Shown here piece by piece: positions 36,765-45,694 of a DNA stretch of 64,000 bases (its first letter is position 1; each line of letters opens with the position of its first letter). The position numbers were made by a program, and so were the translations under genes. This DNA is from Pseudomonas putida (GTDB lineage: Bacteria; Pseudomonadota; Gammaproteobacteria; Pseudomonadales; Pseudomonadaceae), in assembly GCF_001976065.1 (NCBI RefSeq), contig NZ_MNAH01000004.1, positions 622,519 to 686,518 on the forward strand. Direction: 5' to 3'. The notes under the pieces are model-generated. The model saw only the letters and a list, made by a program, of their open reading frames with translations, made no database searches and was not told where the DNA came from.

Positions 36765-37400
36765 TCACTGACGCTTGAGCATCACCGGCAACTGCGCCAC
36801 CAGCTTCACATTGTTCAACGGCGCCCGGATAAACCCGCGCTGCGTCCCGTCCGGCCCGATGACCGCCAGGTTGCCACTGTGGTCGACGGTGTAATTCGGC
36901 TTGCTGGTATCGGCCGGAATGAATGGAATGCTCACGGCGTTGGCCACTTTCTGCAGGTCTTCGATAGAGGTCGGCGTCAGGCCGACGAACTGTGGATCGA
37001 AGTAACCCAGGTACTGCTTGAGCTGTTTCGGCGTATCGCGGTTGGGATCGACGCTGACCAGCACGATCTGCAACTTGTCCACCGCTTCGGGCGGCAGTTC
37101 ACTCTTGATCTGGCGCAGTTGGGCGAGGGTGGTCGGGCAGATGTCCGGGCAGAAGGTGTAGCCGAAGAACAGCAGCGACCATTTGCCTTTGAGTTCATTG
37201 ATCGCCACCGGCTTGCCGTCCTGGTCGGTCATCGTCACGCTCGGCAGGTTGCGGCTTTGCGGCAGCAGGATGATCCCGGCGTCGATCAGTGCCGTCGGGT
37301 CGCCCTGGCTTTTGCCGGACAGCACTTTGTTGATGGTCAGGCCCAGGACCAGCGCGATCAGGGCGACAAGGATGAAGACGGTTTTCTGGGTTCGAGTCAT
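36765..37400 (-). CDS. SCO1/SenC family copper chaperone for cytochrome oxidase
   Basis: A 211-residue membrane-anchored thioredoxin-fold protein. One N-terminal helix (about 8-28) leads to a periplasmic domain with copper-binding C-x3-C ([10 protein letters not shown]) and a downstream copper-ligand His in [13 protein letters not shown]. Sco proteins load the CuA centre of oxidase subunit II. It is the last gene of the assembly operon, overlapping cyoE by 4 bases. The conserved Cys pair and His are all present. Confidence 0.9.
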   Translation of the reverse strand: MTRTQKTVFILVALIALVLGLTINKVLSGKSQGDPTALIDAGIILLPQSRNLPSVTMTDQDGKPVAINELKGKWSLLFFGYTFCPDICPTTLAQLRQIKSELPPEAVDKLQIVLVSVDPNRDTPKQLKQYLGYFDPQFVGLTPTSIEDLQKVANAVSIPFIPADTSKPNYTVDHSGNLAVIGPDGTQRGFIRAPLNNVKLVAQLPVMLKRQ

Positions 37401-38296
37401 AGGTTCAACAATAAGTAGTGGTCAACGAGCAGGGCGATGAACAACAGGAACAAGTAGTAAATAGAGTACTTGAAGGTGTTGATCGCCGCGTGCGGCCGAG
37501 TGCCACGGTACAGCACCACGGCCCATTGCAGGAACCTGGCGCCAAGACCGAGGGCGCAGACCAGGTAAAGCAGGCCGCTCATGTGAATCACATAGGGCAT
37601 CAGGCTGACGGCCAGCAGCGCGAAGGTATAGAGCAGGATGTGAATCTTGGTGTAGTGCTCGCCATGGGTCACCGGCAGCATCGGGATATCGGCCTTGGCA
37701 TATTCCTCCTTGCGATGGATGGCCAGCGCCCAGAAGTGCGGTGGGGTCCAGGCGAAGATGATCAGTACCAGCAGCAGCGGTTCGGCGGTGACGTGGCCAG
37801 TGGCGGCGGTCCAGCCGAGCAGGGGGGGCGCGGCCCCGGCCAGGCCACCGATGACGATGTTCTGCGGCGTGGCTCGTTTGAGAAAACCGGTGTAGACCAC
37901 CGCGTAGCCGAGCAGGGAGGCCAGTGTCAGCCACGCGGTCAGTGGATTGGTGAAGGCCAGCAACAAGGCCTGGCCCAGCAACGCCAGCATCAAGGCAAAC
38001 GTCAGCGCGGCGGCCGGTGATACCCGGCCTTCGGCGAGCGGCCGCTTGTGGGTGCGCGCCATGACTGCATCGATGCGCCGGTCCACCACATGGTTGACGG
38101 CTGCGGCCCCGCCAGCGCATAGCGCGATCCCCAGATTGCCGAACACCAGCACGGTCCATGGCACCCCGGCGCGGGTCGCGAGGAACATTCCCGCCAGCGA
38201 GGTGATGAGCATCAGCACCACCACCTTGGGTTTGGTCAGCTCCAGGTAGTCACGCCAGATCGCCTGGCCGTGACGCGCGCCGATCAGAATCGCCAT
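37397..38296 (-). CDS. cyoE: Protoheme IX farnesyltransferase (heme O synthase)
   Basis: A 299-residue UbiA-superfamily enzyme with about nine membrane helices. Aspartate-rich site 1 is [20 protein letters not shown], and the second conserved site is [30 protein letters not shown]. It farnesylates heme B to heme O, which CtaA then converts to heme A for the aa3 oxidase. It overlaps ctaA by 13 bases at its start and sco by 4 at its end, so the genes are translationally coupled. The name ctaB is also used. Confidence 0.94.
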   Translation of the reverse strand: MAILIGARHGQAIWRDYLELTKPKVVVLMLITSLAGMFLATRAGVPWTVLVFGNLGIALCAGGAAAVNHVVDRRIDAVMARTHKRPLAEGRVSPAAALTFALMLALLGQALLLAFTNPLTAWLTLASLLGYAVVYTGFLKRATPQNIVIGGLAGAAPPLLGWTAATGHVTAEPLLLVLIIFAWTPPHFWALAIHRKEEYAKADIPMLPVTHGEHYTKIHILLYTFALLAVSLMPYVIHMSGLLYLVCALGLGARFLQWAVVLYRGTRPHAAINTFKYSIYYLFLLFIALLVDHYLLLNL

Positions 38297-39357
38297 GGCA
38301 TCTCTCCTTTTATTGTTATGGGCCCGGCTGAATGTTTACGCGGGCTGAAGCGCCAGCGAGTCGGCTGCTTGACCCGAACCAGGCTGGTCCGGGCGTGGTA
38401 ATTGACCAGCACCAGCGTCAGCAGCAACGCAGCGCCACCCGCGTTGTGGGCGACAGCCACCGGCAGCGGCAGATGAAACAGCACGTTGCTGATGCCCAGG
38501 GTGATTTGCGCGGCAAGGGCGATCAGCACCAAGCCTGCCAGGCGCGTCATGCCGACGACCTTCAGTTGCCAGGCAAGGCCGAGCAACACCAGGGTCACCA
38601 GCAGCGCGCCGATGCGATGGGTCAGGTGAATCGCGGTGCGGGCATCGCTGTCGAGCTGCCCGCCGAGATAGTTCGGACCGATATGTTGGGTCAGGTGAAA
38701 ACCGTTGGCGAAGTCGGCGGGCGGCAGCCATTGACCGTGGCAGGTCGGGAAGTCGATACAGGCCACAGCGGCGTAGTTGGAACTCACCCAGCCGCCGAGG
38801 GCAATTTGCCCGATCACCAGCAACAATCCGGCAGTCGCCCAGTACTGCAGGCGTCGCGGTACCGTGAGTGCGGGTAATACGCCGGACAGGCGCAAGGTCA
38901 GCAGAAACAGCAGGCTCAAGGTCGCAAAGCCGCCCAGCAGATGCCCGGTGACCACTTGTGGCCAGAGCTTGAGTGTCACCGTCCACATGCCGAACGCCGC
39001 CTGGGCGAACACCACTGTCAGCAGGAACAACGGCAGCTTCACCGGTTGCCCTGGATGCCGGCGATGGACCCAGGCCCGACCGGCCAACACCGAGATCAGC
39101 AGCCCCAGTGTGCCGGCGAAGTAGCGGTGGATCATTTCGTTCCAGCCTTTATGGGCTTCGACAGGCGTGTCCGGAAAATGCAATTCGGCATGGGCCAGTT
39201 GCGCCTCGCTTTTCGGAACGCTGATAAAGCCGTAGCAGCCGGGCCAGTCCGGGCAGCCCAGGCCTGCGTGGGTCAGGCGGGTGTAGGCGCCGAGCAGCAC
39301 CACAATCAGTGCCAGCAAGGTGGCAAACAGCGCGAGGCGAAATCCAGGCTTGGCCAT
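38284..39357 (-). CDS. ctaA: Heme A synthase (COX15/CtaA family)
   Basis: A 357-residue eight-helix membrane protein. Heme-ligand histidines are visible in [49 protein letters not shown] and [11 protein letters not shown] conserved cysteine pair is in the [13 protein letters not shown] loop. It oxidises heme O to heme A, needed by the aa3 oxidase encoded upstream. It lies 10 bases downstream of the 197-residue hypothetical gene and overlaps cyoE. Confidence 0.93.
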   Translation of the reverse strand: MAKPGFRLALFATLLALIVVLLGAYTRLTHAGLGCPDWPGCYGFISVPKSEAQLAHAELHFPDTPVEAHKGWNEMIHRYFAGTLGLLISVLAGRAWVHRRHPGQPVKLPLFLLTVVFAQAAFGMWTVTLKLWPQVVTGHLLGGFATLSLLFLLTLRLSGVLPALTVPRRLQYWATAGLLLVIGQIALGGWVSSNYAAVACIDFPTCHGQWLPPADFANGFHLTQHIGPNYLGGQLDSDARTAIHLTHRIGALLVTLVLLGLAWQLKVVGMTRLAGLVLIALAAQITLGISNVLFHLPLPVAVAHNAGGAALLLTLVLVNYHARTSLVRVKQPTRWRFSPRKHSAGPITIKGEMPWRF

Positions 39358-39367
39358 GACGATGCCC

Positions 39368-39961
39368 TTATCCGATGTTCGACAGTTTCAACAGGTGACG
39401 CAGGTCGTTCAGCAAGTCTTTGCCCTTCACCGACGGGTCATAGCGCAATACCAGGTTGCCGTGGGGGTCGATGATCCACAGTTGCGGTGCGGTCTTGTCG
39501 CCATGGGTCTTGGTGAAGGTGGAGAGGTCCAGCGGGTAGCGTTGCAACTGCGGGTATTCGCGGGTCAGCTTGGCGTCATAATCGCTGCTCAGCGGTTGTG
39601 TCACGGCAATGGCATGGCTGGCTCGCCCGGCATCGCGACCCAGGCCGATCTGCACCTGCCGCGCCAGATACACCAGTTGCTGACAGTCCACGGCACACGC
39701 CTTGGGCGCGGTCACCAGCAGCTGCCAGCGTTGCTCGTCAGCCTGCACGCCCAGGTCGGCGCGGGTCTGGCCGTTGCCGATCAGCTCACCGTGATAACTG
39801 CGGCCTTCCGGCACCCAGAATTGCAGTTTGTACATGCCGGTGGCGAGGATCATCGGACCGATCACCCCGAGCAGAATCAGCAGCAGTTGCAGGCGACCCT
39901 TGCGCCGACTCGCCGGCGTTTTGGCCTCAGACATGCTGGGTGGATTCATGGCCGCTCCCAT
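39368..39961 (-). CDS. Membrane-anchored thioredoxin-like protein of the oxidase assembly operon
   Basis: A 197-residue protein with one helix near the N terminus (GRLQLLLILLGVIGPMILATGM) and a periplasmic part. The C-terminal half resembles a degenerate thioredoxin/Sco-like fold (PQLWIIDPHGNLVLRYDPSVKGKDLLNDLRHLL); the C-x3-C copper motif of true Sco proteins is absent, though a single CAVDC is present. Its place between SURF1 and ctaA suggests a part in oxidase assembly. I chose ATG 39961 because AAGGAG lies seven bases before it; the gene then overlaps SURF1 by 35 bases. ATG 39949 or 39934 are alternatives. Confidence 0.75.
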   Translation of the reverse strand: MGAAMNPPSMSEAKTPASRRKGRLQLLLILLGVIGPMILATGMYKLQFWVPEGRSYHGELIGNGQTRADLGVQADEQRWQLLVTAPKACAVDCQQLVYLARQVQIGLGRDAGRASHAIAVTQPLSSDYDAKLTREYPQLQRYPLDLSTFTKTHGDKTAPQLWIIDPHGNLVLRYDPSVKGKDLLNDLRHLLKLSNIG

Positions 39962-40667
39962 GGTGTTTCTCCTTTGCGTTGTGCCAGCCGAGGTAGAGGT
40001 ATAGACCGAACAGGGCGATCGACATGGCGAACCACTGCACGGCATAAGCGATGTGTTTTTCCGGCCCCATGGCCACCACCGGCCAATCGGCCTGATAGGT
40101 AGAGGGACCCGTTTCGGCGCGTATTTCGTAAGCAAAGCCATCGCGCTCGAGGGCTGTCCAGAGCCTGGCTGGCTCAACCGCGGTCACCAGTTGGGGCCAG
40201 ACCGTAGTGCTCGGGTCGGCGTGCAACTGGAAGGTGGCGCCGGGGGGAACGTAGACCCAGGCGTCGAGACTCAGGGCCTGGGCGGGGGTGTCGAATTGCG
40301 GCGGGGTACGCCGGTCCGGCCATGGCAGCCAGCCACGATTGACCAGCAGCCACAGCCCGGTGGCCTGATCCTGAAAGGGTTGCAACAATTCGACGCCGAC
40401 CTTGCCATCGCGCTGGCGGTTGTCCAGCAACAGGCTGTGGCCGGCGTCGAACCGACCGTGCAGGTGAACCCGGCGGAAGGCCGGATCTGGTGTGTGTAGC
40501 AGCTCGGCGCTGGCCATCGGTTCTGCGGCCCGGCGCTCGGAGTAGCTTTGCAGCAGCGCGCTTTTCTCCGCGCCTCGGCTCAATTGCCAAAACCCGAGCG
40601 ACACCAGCAGCGGCAACAGTAGCGCAACCACCAATGTCGGAATGATGCCCGGCCGAAAGCGCTTCAT
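39927..40667 (-). CDS. SURF1 family oxidase assembly protein
   Basis: A 246-residue protein with two membrane helices, near the N terminus (about 8-28, IIPTLVVALLLPLLVSLGFWQL) and C terminus (about 208-228, YAVQWFAMSIALFGLYLYLG), flanking a periplasmic domain. SURF1 marks are LGFWQLSRGAEK, LLVNRGWLP and the terminal HIAYAVQWF. SURF1 proteins help insert heme A into subunit I. ATG 40667 starts the SURF1 pattern; longer readings run back into the divergent gene. The short region 40668-40737 must carry its promoter. Confidence 0.9.
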   Translation of the reverse strand: MKRFRPGIIPTLVVALLLPLLVSLGFWQLSRGAEKSALLQSYSERRAAEPMASAELLHTPDPAFRRVHLHGRFDAGHSLLLDNRQRDGKVGVELLQPFQDQATGLWLLVNRGWLPWPDRRTPPQFDTPAQALSLDAWVYVPPGATFQLHADPSTTVWPQLVTAVEPARLWTALERDGFAYEIRAETGPSTYQADWPVVAMGPEKHIAYAVQWFAMSIALFGLYLYLGWHNAKEKHHGSGHESTQHV

Positions 40668-40737
40668 GGCTTCGCCAGAAAGTCGGTCGTCGCGATAGCT
40701 ATACTCAAGTGCATCGCTTGTCCCCCGGAGTCCCACC

Positions 40738-40941
40738 ATGCTCAAAGCAGCTATCGTCCTGATGCTGATTGCCACGGTTGTCAGCCTGTTCAGCGGCCTG
40801 TTCTTTCTGGTCAAGGACGACAGCAGCTCGAACCGCCTCGTCATTGCCTTGAGTGTTCGTGTCGCGCTGGCCGCCATCACCGTCGGCTTGATTGCCTGGG
40901 GCTTTTTCAGCGGTCAGCTGGTTTCCCATGCCCCCTGGTAG
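40738..40941 (+). CDS. DUF2909/twin transmembrane protein in the oxidase cluster
   Basis: A 67-residue protein with two membrane helices (about 2-24 and 38-60) and a short charged loop with DDSSSNR between them. CGGAG lies six bases before ATG. It is the only gene of the oxidase cluster on the plus strand: divergent from SURF1 and convergent with coxC, three bases separating the stops. The family often accompanies aa3 oxidase genes, suggesting an accessory or assembly role, but none is proven. Confidence 0.8.
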   Translation: MLKAAIVLMLIATVVSLFSGLFFLVKDDSSSNRLVIALSVRVALAAITVGLIAWGFFSGQLVSHAPW

Positions 40942-40944
40942 GGG

Positions 40945-41832
40945 TTAGAGCACATAGACGAAAACGAACAACCCGATCCACACCACATCCACGAAGTGCC
41001 AGTACCAGCTAGCGGCCTCGAAGCCGAACTGGTGCTCATTGTCGAAGTGTCCACGCATGATCCGCATCAACATCACGAACAGGATGATGGTGCCGATCGT
41101 CACGTGGGCGCCGTGGAACCCGGTGAGCATGAAGAATGTGGCGCCGTAGATGCCTGAACCCAGGGTCAGGCCCAGTTCTTGGTACGCGTGCATGTACTCT
41201 TCGGCCTGAAACCCGAGGAATGCACAGCCCAACAGCACGGTGATCGCCAACCAGATTTTCAGCGCGCCGCGATGACCCTTTTTCAAGGCATGGTGGGCGA
41301 TTGTCACGGTCACGCTGGAACTCACCAGCAACACGGTATTGAGCAGCGGCAGGCCCCAGGGGCTGATGACTTCCTTGGGCGGCGGAAAGAGTTTGGAATC
41401 CGGGTTGTTGAGCAGCGGCCAGGTGAACTGGAAGTTTGGCCACAACATATGGGCGATGCCTTTGGCGCCTTCACCGCCCAGTGCCGGGCCGGAAACGTGG
41501 CGTACGTAAAACAGTGCGCCGAAGAAGGCGATGAAGAACATTACTTCCGAGAAGATGAACCAGCTCATGCCCCAGCGGAACGAGCGGTCCATCTGCGCGC
41601 TGTACAAGCCGCCGCGGCTTTCCTTGATCACCGTGCCGAACCAGCCGAACAACATATAGGCCAGCAGCAGGCTGCCAATGAAAAAGATCAACGGGCCATG
41701 GGATTCCGGCCGCGCAGCCTTCAGGTCATTGAACCAGGTGGCCAGGCCTAATACGGTGACGAACATCCCGACCGTGGCGATGATCGGCCATTTGCTCTGG
41801 GCGGGAACGTAATAGTGTTCATGAGTTGCCAT
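40945..41832 (-). CDS. coxC: Cytochrome c oxidase subunit III
   Basis: A 295-residue seven-helix subunit. Family blocks seen: YYVPAQSKWPIIA, EVMFFIAFFGALFYVRH, LLNTVLLVSSSVTVTIAHHAL, FFMLTGFHGAHVTIGT and ASWYWHFVDVVWIGLFVFVYVL. Subunit III stabilises the proton-pumping core. ATG 41832 has AAGGAG nine bases upstream; the open frame upstream to 41862 is not used. It follows ctaG by 26 bases. Confidence 0.95.
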   Translation of the reverse strand: MATHEHYYVPAQSKWPIIATVGMFVTVLGLATWFNDLKAARPESHGPLIFFIGSLLLAYMLFGWFGTVIKESRGGLYSAQMDRSFRWGMSWFIFSEVMFFIAFFGALFYVRHVSGPALGGEGAKGIAHMLWPNFQFTWPLLNNPDSKLFPPPKEVISPWGLPLLNTVLLVSSSVTVTIAHHALKKGHRGALKIWLAITVLLGCAFLGFQAEEYMHAYQELGLTLGSGIYGATFFMLTGFHGAHVTIGTIILFVMLMRIMRGHFDNEHQFGFEAASWYWHFVDVVWIGLFVFVYVL

Positions 41833-41858
41833 TTTATTGTTCTCCTTATCGGGCACGC

Positions 41859-42410
41859 TCAACCGCCAGTATTTACTGCGACCGGTGGATGTCGGGCGGT
41901 GATATCGAACAGCGTGTAGGACAGCGTCAAATGCTTCACATCCTTGGGCATGTCACGGTCAACGATGAAACGTACCGGCATCTCGATCTGTTGACCGGGC
42001 TGCAGCACTTGCTGGGTAAAGCAGAAACATTCGGTCTTGTGGAAGTACGCCGCCGCCGCGCTGGGCGCGATGCTCGGCACTGCCTGGGCGCTCATCGGGC
42101 GATCGGTGGGGTTGTGCGCGATGAAGATCATCTCGTTTACAGCCCCGGGATTGGCTGTCAATTCATCCTGCTTGGGATAGAAATCCCAGGACATGTCGGC
42201 GGAGTTAGTCGACAGAAACTGCACGCGTACTTGCCGCGAAGTGTCGACCGTTTGCGAGCCCTCGTATTGGCCTGCGGTCTTGCCATTGATGCCGAACGCC
42301 TGGCACATCACGTCGTAGATCGGCACCAGGGCAAAGCCGAAGACAAACATCGCCACCACCACCAGCAGCAGGCGCGTGACCAGCTTTTTCATCGAAATCG
42401 AATCAGCCAT
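41859..42410 (-). CDS. ctaG: Cytochrome c oxidase assembly protein CtaG (Cox11)
   Basis: A 183-residue single-helix protein (about 11-31) with a periplasmic immunoglobulin-like domain. The copper-binding cysteines lie in FHKTECFCFTQQVL (C-x-C), with another conserved cysteine just after the helix (YDVMCQAFGINGKT). It delivers copper to the CuB site of subunit I. ATG 42410 (MADSISMKK) is preferred to the TTG at 42419. It sits between coxA and coxC, the usual alpha/gammaproteobacterial order. Confidence 0.93.
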   Translation of the reverse strand: MADSISMKKLVTRLLLVVVAMFVFGFALVPIYDVMCQAFGINGKTAGQYEGSQTVDTSRQVRVQFLSTNSADMSWDFYPKQDELTANPGAVNEMIFIAHNPTDRPMSAQAVPSIAPSAAAAYFHKTECFCFTQQVLQPGQQIEMPVRFIVDRDMPKDVKHLTLSYTLFDITARHPPVAVNTGG

Positions 42411-42434
42411 GGCTTCCAACCTCTACGCATATCC

Positions 42435-42515
42435 CTGTAGGAGCTGGCTTGCCAGCGAAAGCGGTGTGTCTGACACACCAAGTCGCGACATTCGCCAGCA
42501 AGCCGGCTCCTACAA
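42435..42515. repeat. REP pair (REPIN), GTAGGAGC type, inside the cox cluster
   Basis: Units at about 42435-42461 (GTAGGAGCTGGCTTGCCAGC) and 42490-42515 (reverse, CGCCAGCAAGCCGGCTCCTA) lie in the coxA-ctaG gap within a single-direction gene series. They may lower downstream transcription or stabilise coxBA mRNA. Confidence 0.85.
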
Positions 42516-42524
42516 GAGGCGTGT

Positions 42525-44114
42525 TCATTTCACTTCCGGCGGCGTGGTGAAGGTGTGATACGGCGCCGGTGACGGAATGCTCCACTCCAGGCCCTCGGCC
42601 CCATCCCACGGTTTGGCCGGTGCTGGCTCCCCGCCACGAATGGTCTTGATCACAATGAACAGGAAGAAAATCTGCGTGGCGCCGAACATGAACGCACCGA
42701 TCGACGACACCATATTGAAATCGGCGAACTGCAGGTTGTAGTCCGGGATCCGCCGCGGCATGCCCGCCAGCCCCACGAAGTGCATCGGGAAGAACGCCAT
42801 GTTCATGCCGATGAACGACAGCCAGAAATGCAGCTTGCCGAGGGTTTCGTCGTACATGTGGCCGGTCCATTTCGGCATCCAGTAGTAAGCCGAGGCGAAG
42901 ATCCCGAAGATGGCGCCGGGCACCAGTACATAGTGGAAGTGCGCGACCACGAAGTAGGTGTCCTGATACTGGAAATCCGCCGGGGCGATGGCCAGCATCA
43001 ATCCGGAAAAACCGCCGATGGAGAACAGGATCACGAACGCCACGGCAAACAGCATGGGCGTCTCGAAGGTCAGCGAGCCTTGCCACATGGTACTGGCCCA
43101 GTTGAACACCTTGACCCCGGTGGGCACCGCGATGAGCAACGTGGCGTACATGAAGAACAGCTCGCCCACCAGTGGAATGCCGACCACGAACATGTGGTGC
43201 GCCCAGACGATGAACGACAGGAACGCGATGCTCGCCGTGGCGTAGACCATCGAGGTGTAGCCGAACAGCGGCTTGCGCGAGAAGGTCGGGATGATCGAGC
43301 TGACGGCCCCGAAGGCCGGCAGGATCATGATGTACACCTCGGGGTGGCCGAAGAACCAGAACACATGCTGGAACAGCACTGGGTCACCGCCACCGGCGGC
43401 ACTGAAGAAGCTGGTGCCGAAGTGGATGTCCATCAGCATCATCGTCACGCAACCGGCCAGTACCGGCATCACCGCGATCAGCAGGAACGCGGTGATCAAC
43501 CAGGTCCAGACGAACAATGGCATTTTCATCAGCGTCATGCCGGGGGCGCGCAGATTGAGAATGGTGGCAATCACGTTGATCGCACCCATGATCGAACTGA
43601 TCCCCATCAAGTGGATGGCGAAGATGAAGAACGTCACGCTTTCCGGCGCGTAGGTCGTCGACAGGGGCGCGTAGAACGTCCAGCCAAAGTTGGGTCCGCC
43701 TCCCGGGGTGAACAGGGTCGAAACCAACAGGATGAACGCGGCCGGCAATAGCCAGAAGCTGAAGTTGTTCATCCGCGGCAGCGCCATGTCGGGTGCGCCG
43801 ATCATCAGCGGCACCATCCAGTTGGCAAGGCCGACAAAGGCCGGCATCACCGCACCGAAGACCATCACCAGGCCGTGCATGGTGGTCATCTGGTTGAAGA
43901 ATTCCGGCTGGACGATCTGCAACCCTGGCTGGAACAGTTCGGCGCGAATCACCATCGCGAACGAGCCGCCGAGCAGGAACATGGAAAACGCAAACCACAG
44001 GTACAGCGTACCGATGTCCTTGTGGTTGGTGGTCAGCACCCAACGCATGAGGCCTTTGGCGGGGCCGTGGGCATGGTCGGTGGCGTGACCGTGGTCATCG
44101 ATAACGGCGCTCAT
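42525..44114 (-). CDS. coxA: Cytochrome c oxidase subunit I (aa3 type)
   Basis: A 529-residue, twelve-helix catalytic subunit. It keeps the low-spin heme a and CuB ligands (MHGLVMVFGAVMP, HVFWFFGHPEVYIMILP with the cross-linked His-Tyr pair, WAHHMFVVG, VAHFHYVLV) and the D-pathway residues in GAPDMALPRMNN and the Glu of GHPE, so it is an A1-type proton-pumping heme-copper oxidase. It reduces O2 with electrons from cytochrome c. It follows coxB by 82 bases; its His-rich N terminus (DDHGHATDHAHGP) is common in this family. Confidence 0.96.
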   Translation of the reverse strand: MSAVIDDHGHATDHAHGPAKGLMRWVLTTNHKDIGTLYLWFAFSMFLLGGSFAMVIRAELFQPGLQIVQPEFFNQMTTMHGLVMVFGAVMPAFVGLANWMVPLMIGAPDMALPRMNNFSFWLLPAAFILLVSTLFTPGGGPNFGWTFYAPLSTTYAPESVTFFIFAIHLMGISSIMGAINVIATILNLRAPGMTLMKMPLFVWTWLITAFLLIAVMPVLAGCVTMMLMDIHFGTSFFSAAGGGDPVLFQHVFWFFGHPEVYIMILPAFGAVSSIIPTFSRKPLFGYTSMVYATASIAFLSFIVWAHHMFVVGIPLVGELFFMYATLLIAVPTGVKVFNWASTMWQGSLTFETPMLFAVAFVILFSIGGFSGLMLAIAPADFQYQDTYFVVAHFHYVLVPGAIFGIFASAYYWMPKWTGHMYDETLGKLHFWLSFIGMNMAFFPMHFVGLAGMPRRIPDYNLQFADFNMVSSIGAFMFGATQIFFLFIVIKTIRGGEPAPAKPWDGAEGLEWSIPSPAPYHTFTTPPEVK

Positions 44115-44196
44115 GGCCTGTCTCCTGCAAACAGATGGGCTGGGCAGGCCGGGGCGCGATGCCCCGACCGGTTCCTTGGATGAGCAATAGACCGGG

Positions 44197-45324
44197 TCAT
44201 TTGCTTTCCGCCTGTTTCAGTTCCAGCACTTCTTTGGGGGTGACCATGTCGCCCTTGTTGTTGCCCCAGGCGTTACGTTCAAAGGTCACGACCGCTGCGA
44301 TATCGACTTCCGACAGTTGCTTGCCGAACGCCGCCATGGCGGTGCCAGGCTTGCCATGGAAGACAATGCTCAGGTGGCCTTCTTTCGGTCCGGTAGCGAT
44401 TTTCGAGCCTTTGAGCGCCGGGAACATCGGCGGCAAACCTTGGCCTTCGGCCTGGTGACAGGCTACGCACGAGGTGTGATAAATCTTGTCGCCGCGCTCT
44501 ATGAGCTCGTCGAGGGTCCATTCCTTGCTGGTCAGCTCCTTGAGTTGCGCGGCTTCGGCCTTGCGTTCGCCTAGCCATTTTTCGTAGTCGGCCTTTTCCT
44601 TGACCTCAACCACGATCGGCATGAAGCCGTGGTCCTTGCCGCACAGCTCGGCGCATTGGCCACGGTAAATGCCGGGCTTGTCGATGCGGGTCCAGGCTTC
44701 GTTGACGAACCCCGGGATCGCATCGCGCTTGACCGCGAAGGCCGGCACCCACCAGGAGTGGATCACGTCGGCGGAAGTCACCAGGAAGCGCACTTTGGCG
44801 CCGATTGGAAGCACCAGGGGCTTGTCGACCTCAAGCAGGTAGTGCTCGCTCTTGGCTTCCTTGTTGTGGATCTGATCGGCGGGAGTGGCCAGGTTGCTGA
44901 AGAACTCGACGTCCTGGCCCAGGTACTTGTAGTGCCATTTCCACTGATAGCCGGTGACCTGGATATCGATTTCCGGCTCACTGGCGTCGTACATCTTGAT
45001 CAGGGTGGCGGTCGCCGGAATCGCCATGGCCACCAGAATCAGGAAGGGCACGATCGTCCAGAGGATCTCGACGGTGGTGCTTTCATGAAATTTTGCCGCT
45101 ACCTGCCCGGTAGAACGCCGGTGCAGGATCATCGACCAGAACATGGCGCCAAAGACGATGAGGCCGATCACTACACAGATCCAGAAAATGGTCATGTGCA
45201 GGTCAAACACAGCGTGACTGATTTCAGTCGCTCCAGGCGCCATATTCACAGTCCAGGCAGCTTGTGCCTGACTGAAAATCGACCACAACAGGAGGCCCAT
45301 CCAGACATGTGGATGTCGCATCAT
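44197..45324 (-). CDS. coxB: Cytochrome c oxidase subunit II with fused cytochrome c domain
   Basis: A 375-residue subunit: signal sequence, two membrane helices (about 37-60 and 84-105), then a cupredoxin domain with the CuA site (H in SADVIHSWWVP and C-x-E-x-C-x3-H-x2-M in CAELCGKDHGFM). The C-terminal ~100 residues add a heme c site CVACH with Met in LPPMFPALKG, as in caa3 oxidases, so electrons can enter through this fused cytochrome. It is the first gene of the oxidase cluster; a sigma-S-like -10 lies about 140 bases upstream. P. aeruginosa coxB has similar length. Confidence 0.95.
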   Translation of the reverse strand: MMRHPHVWMGLLLWSIFSQAQAAWTVNMAPGATEISHAVFDLHMTIFWICVVIGLIVFGAMFWSMILHRRSTGQVAAKFHESTTVEILWTIVPFLILVAMAIPATATLIKMYDASEPEIDIQVTGYQWKWHYKYLGQDVEFFSNLATPADQIHNKEAKSEHYLLEVDKPLVLPIGAKVRFLVTSADVIHSWWVPAFAVKRDAIPGFVNEAWTRIDKPGIYRGQCAELCGKDHGFMPIVVEVKEKADYEKWLGERKAEAAQLKELTSKEWTLDELIERGDKIYHTSCVACHQAEGQGLPPMFPALKGSKIATGPKEGHLSIVFHGKPGTAMAAFGKQLSEVDIAAVVTFERNAWGNNKGDMVTPKEVLELKQAESK

Positions 45325-45694
45325 TGCGGGTTCCCCTTATCGTTCTTGTTATCCCGCCGGCTTTCACCTGCGGCAAGGGAGCGGCTGCATCAGACTACGA
45401 ACTTGAATCGCCGGGCCTTGCTGCAGTTGCAGTCGGGCGTCATCAGCTAACTCCATTCCAACCCGAGTATAGACAGCGACTCCCACCTCGCAATGTGCTG
45501 GCGTAAATGAACTGAAACAGCATTAACTTGCGTTGCAGGGCACGAATGGAGAAGGATGCAGACGAGTGGTGGCCAATGGATATAACCATGCCGTCTCAAG
45601 GATGAAATAATTATGACAAATGCGTCTTAGCATTTTTCGTATGCCAGCTAAGTTATGTCTTCCCTATTTCATTGCCTTGTTTCCTGGAGTTTTC
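45325..45694. other. 370-bp divergent intergenic region between coxB and the PA0104-like gene
   Basis: No gene is seen. It must hold the coxB promoter (candidate at 45466-45493) and the promoter of the plus-strand gene. The last ~100 bases before that gene are AT-rich (AATAATTATGACAAATGCG). Confidence 0.6.
45466..45493 (-). promoter_or_regulatory. Possible sigma-S promoter of coxB
   Basis: Minus strand CTATACT (45472-45466) is the preferred sigma-S -10, with C at -13; TTGCGA (45493-45488) lies 16 bases from the TATACT hexamer. aa3 oxidase genes depend on RpoS in P. aeruginosa. Leader length would be about 136 bases. Confidence 0.5.

Noticed and set aside
42780-43751. A 323-codon frame opposite coxA
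   Set aside because: Gly/His/Arg-rich translation without domains, fully within coxA, which is certain.
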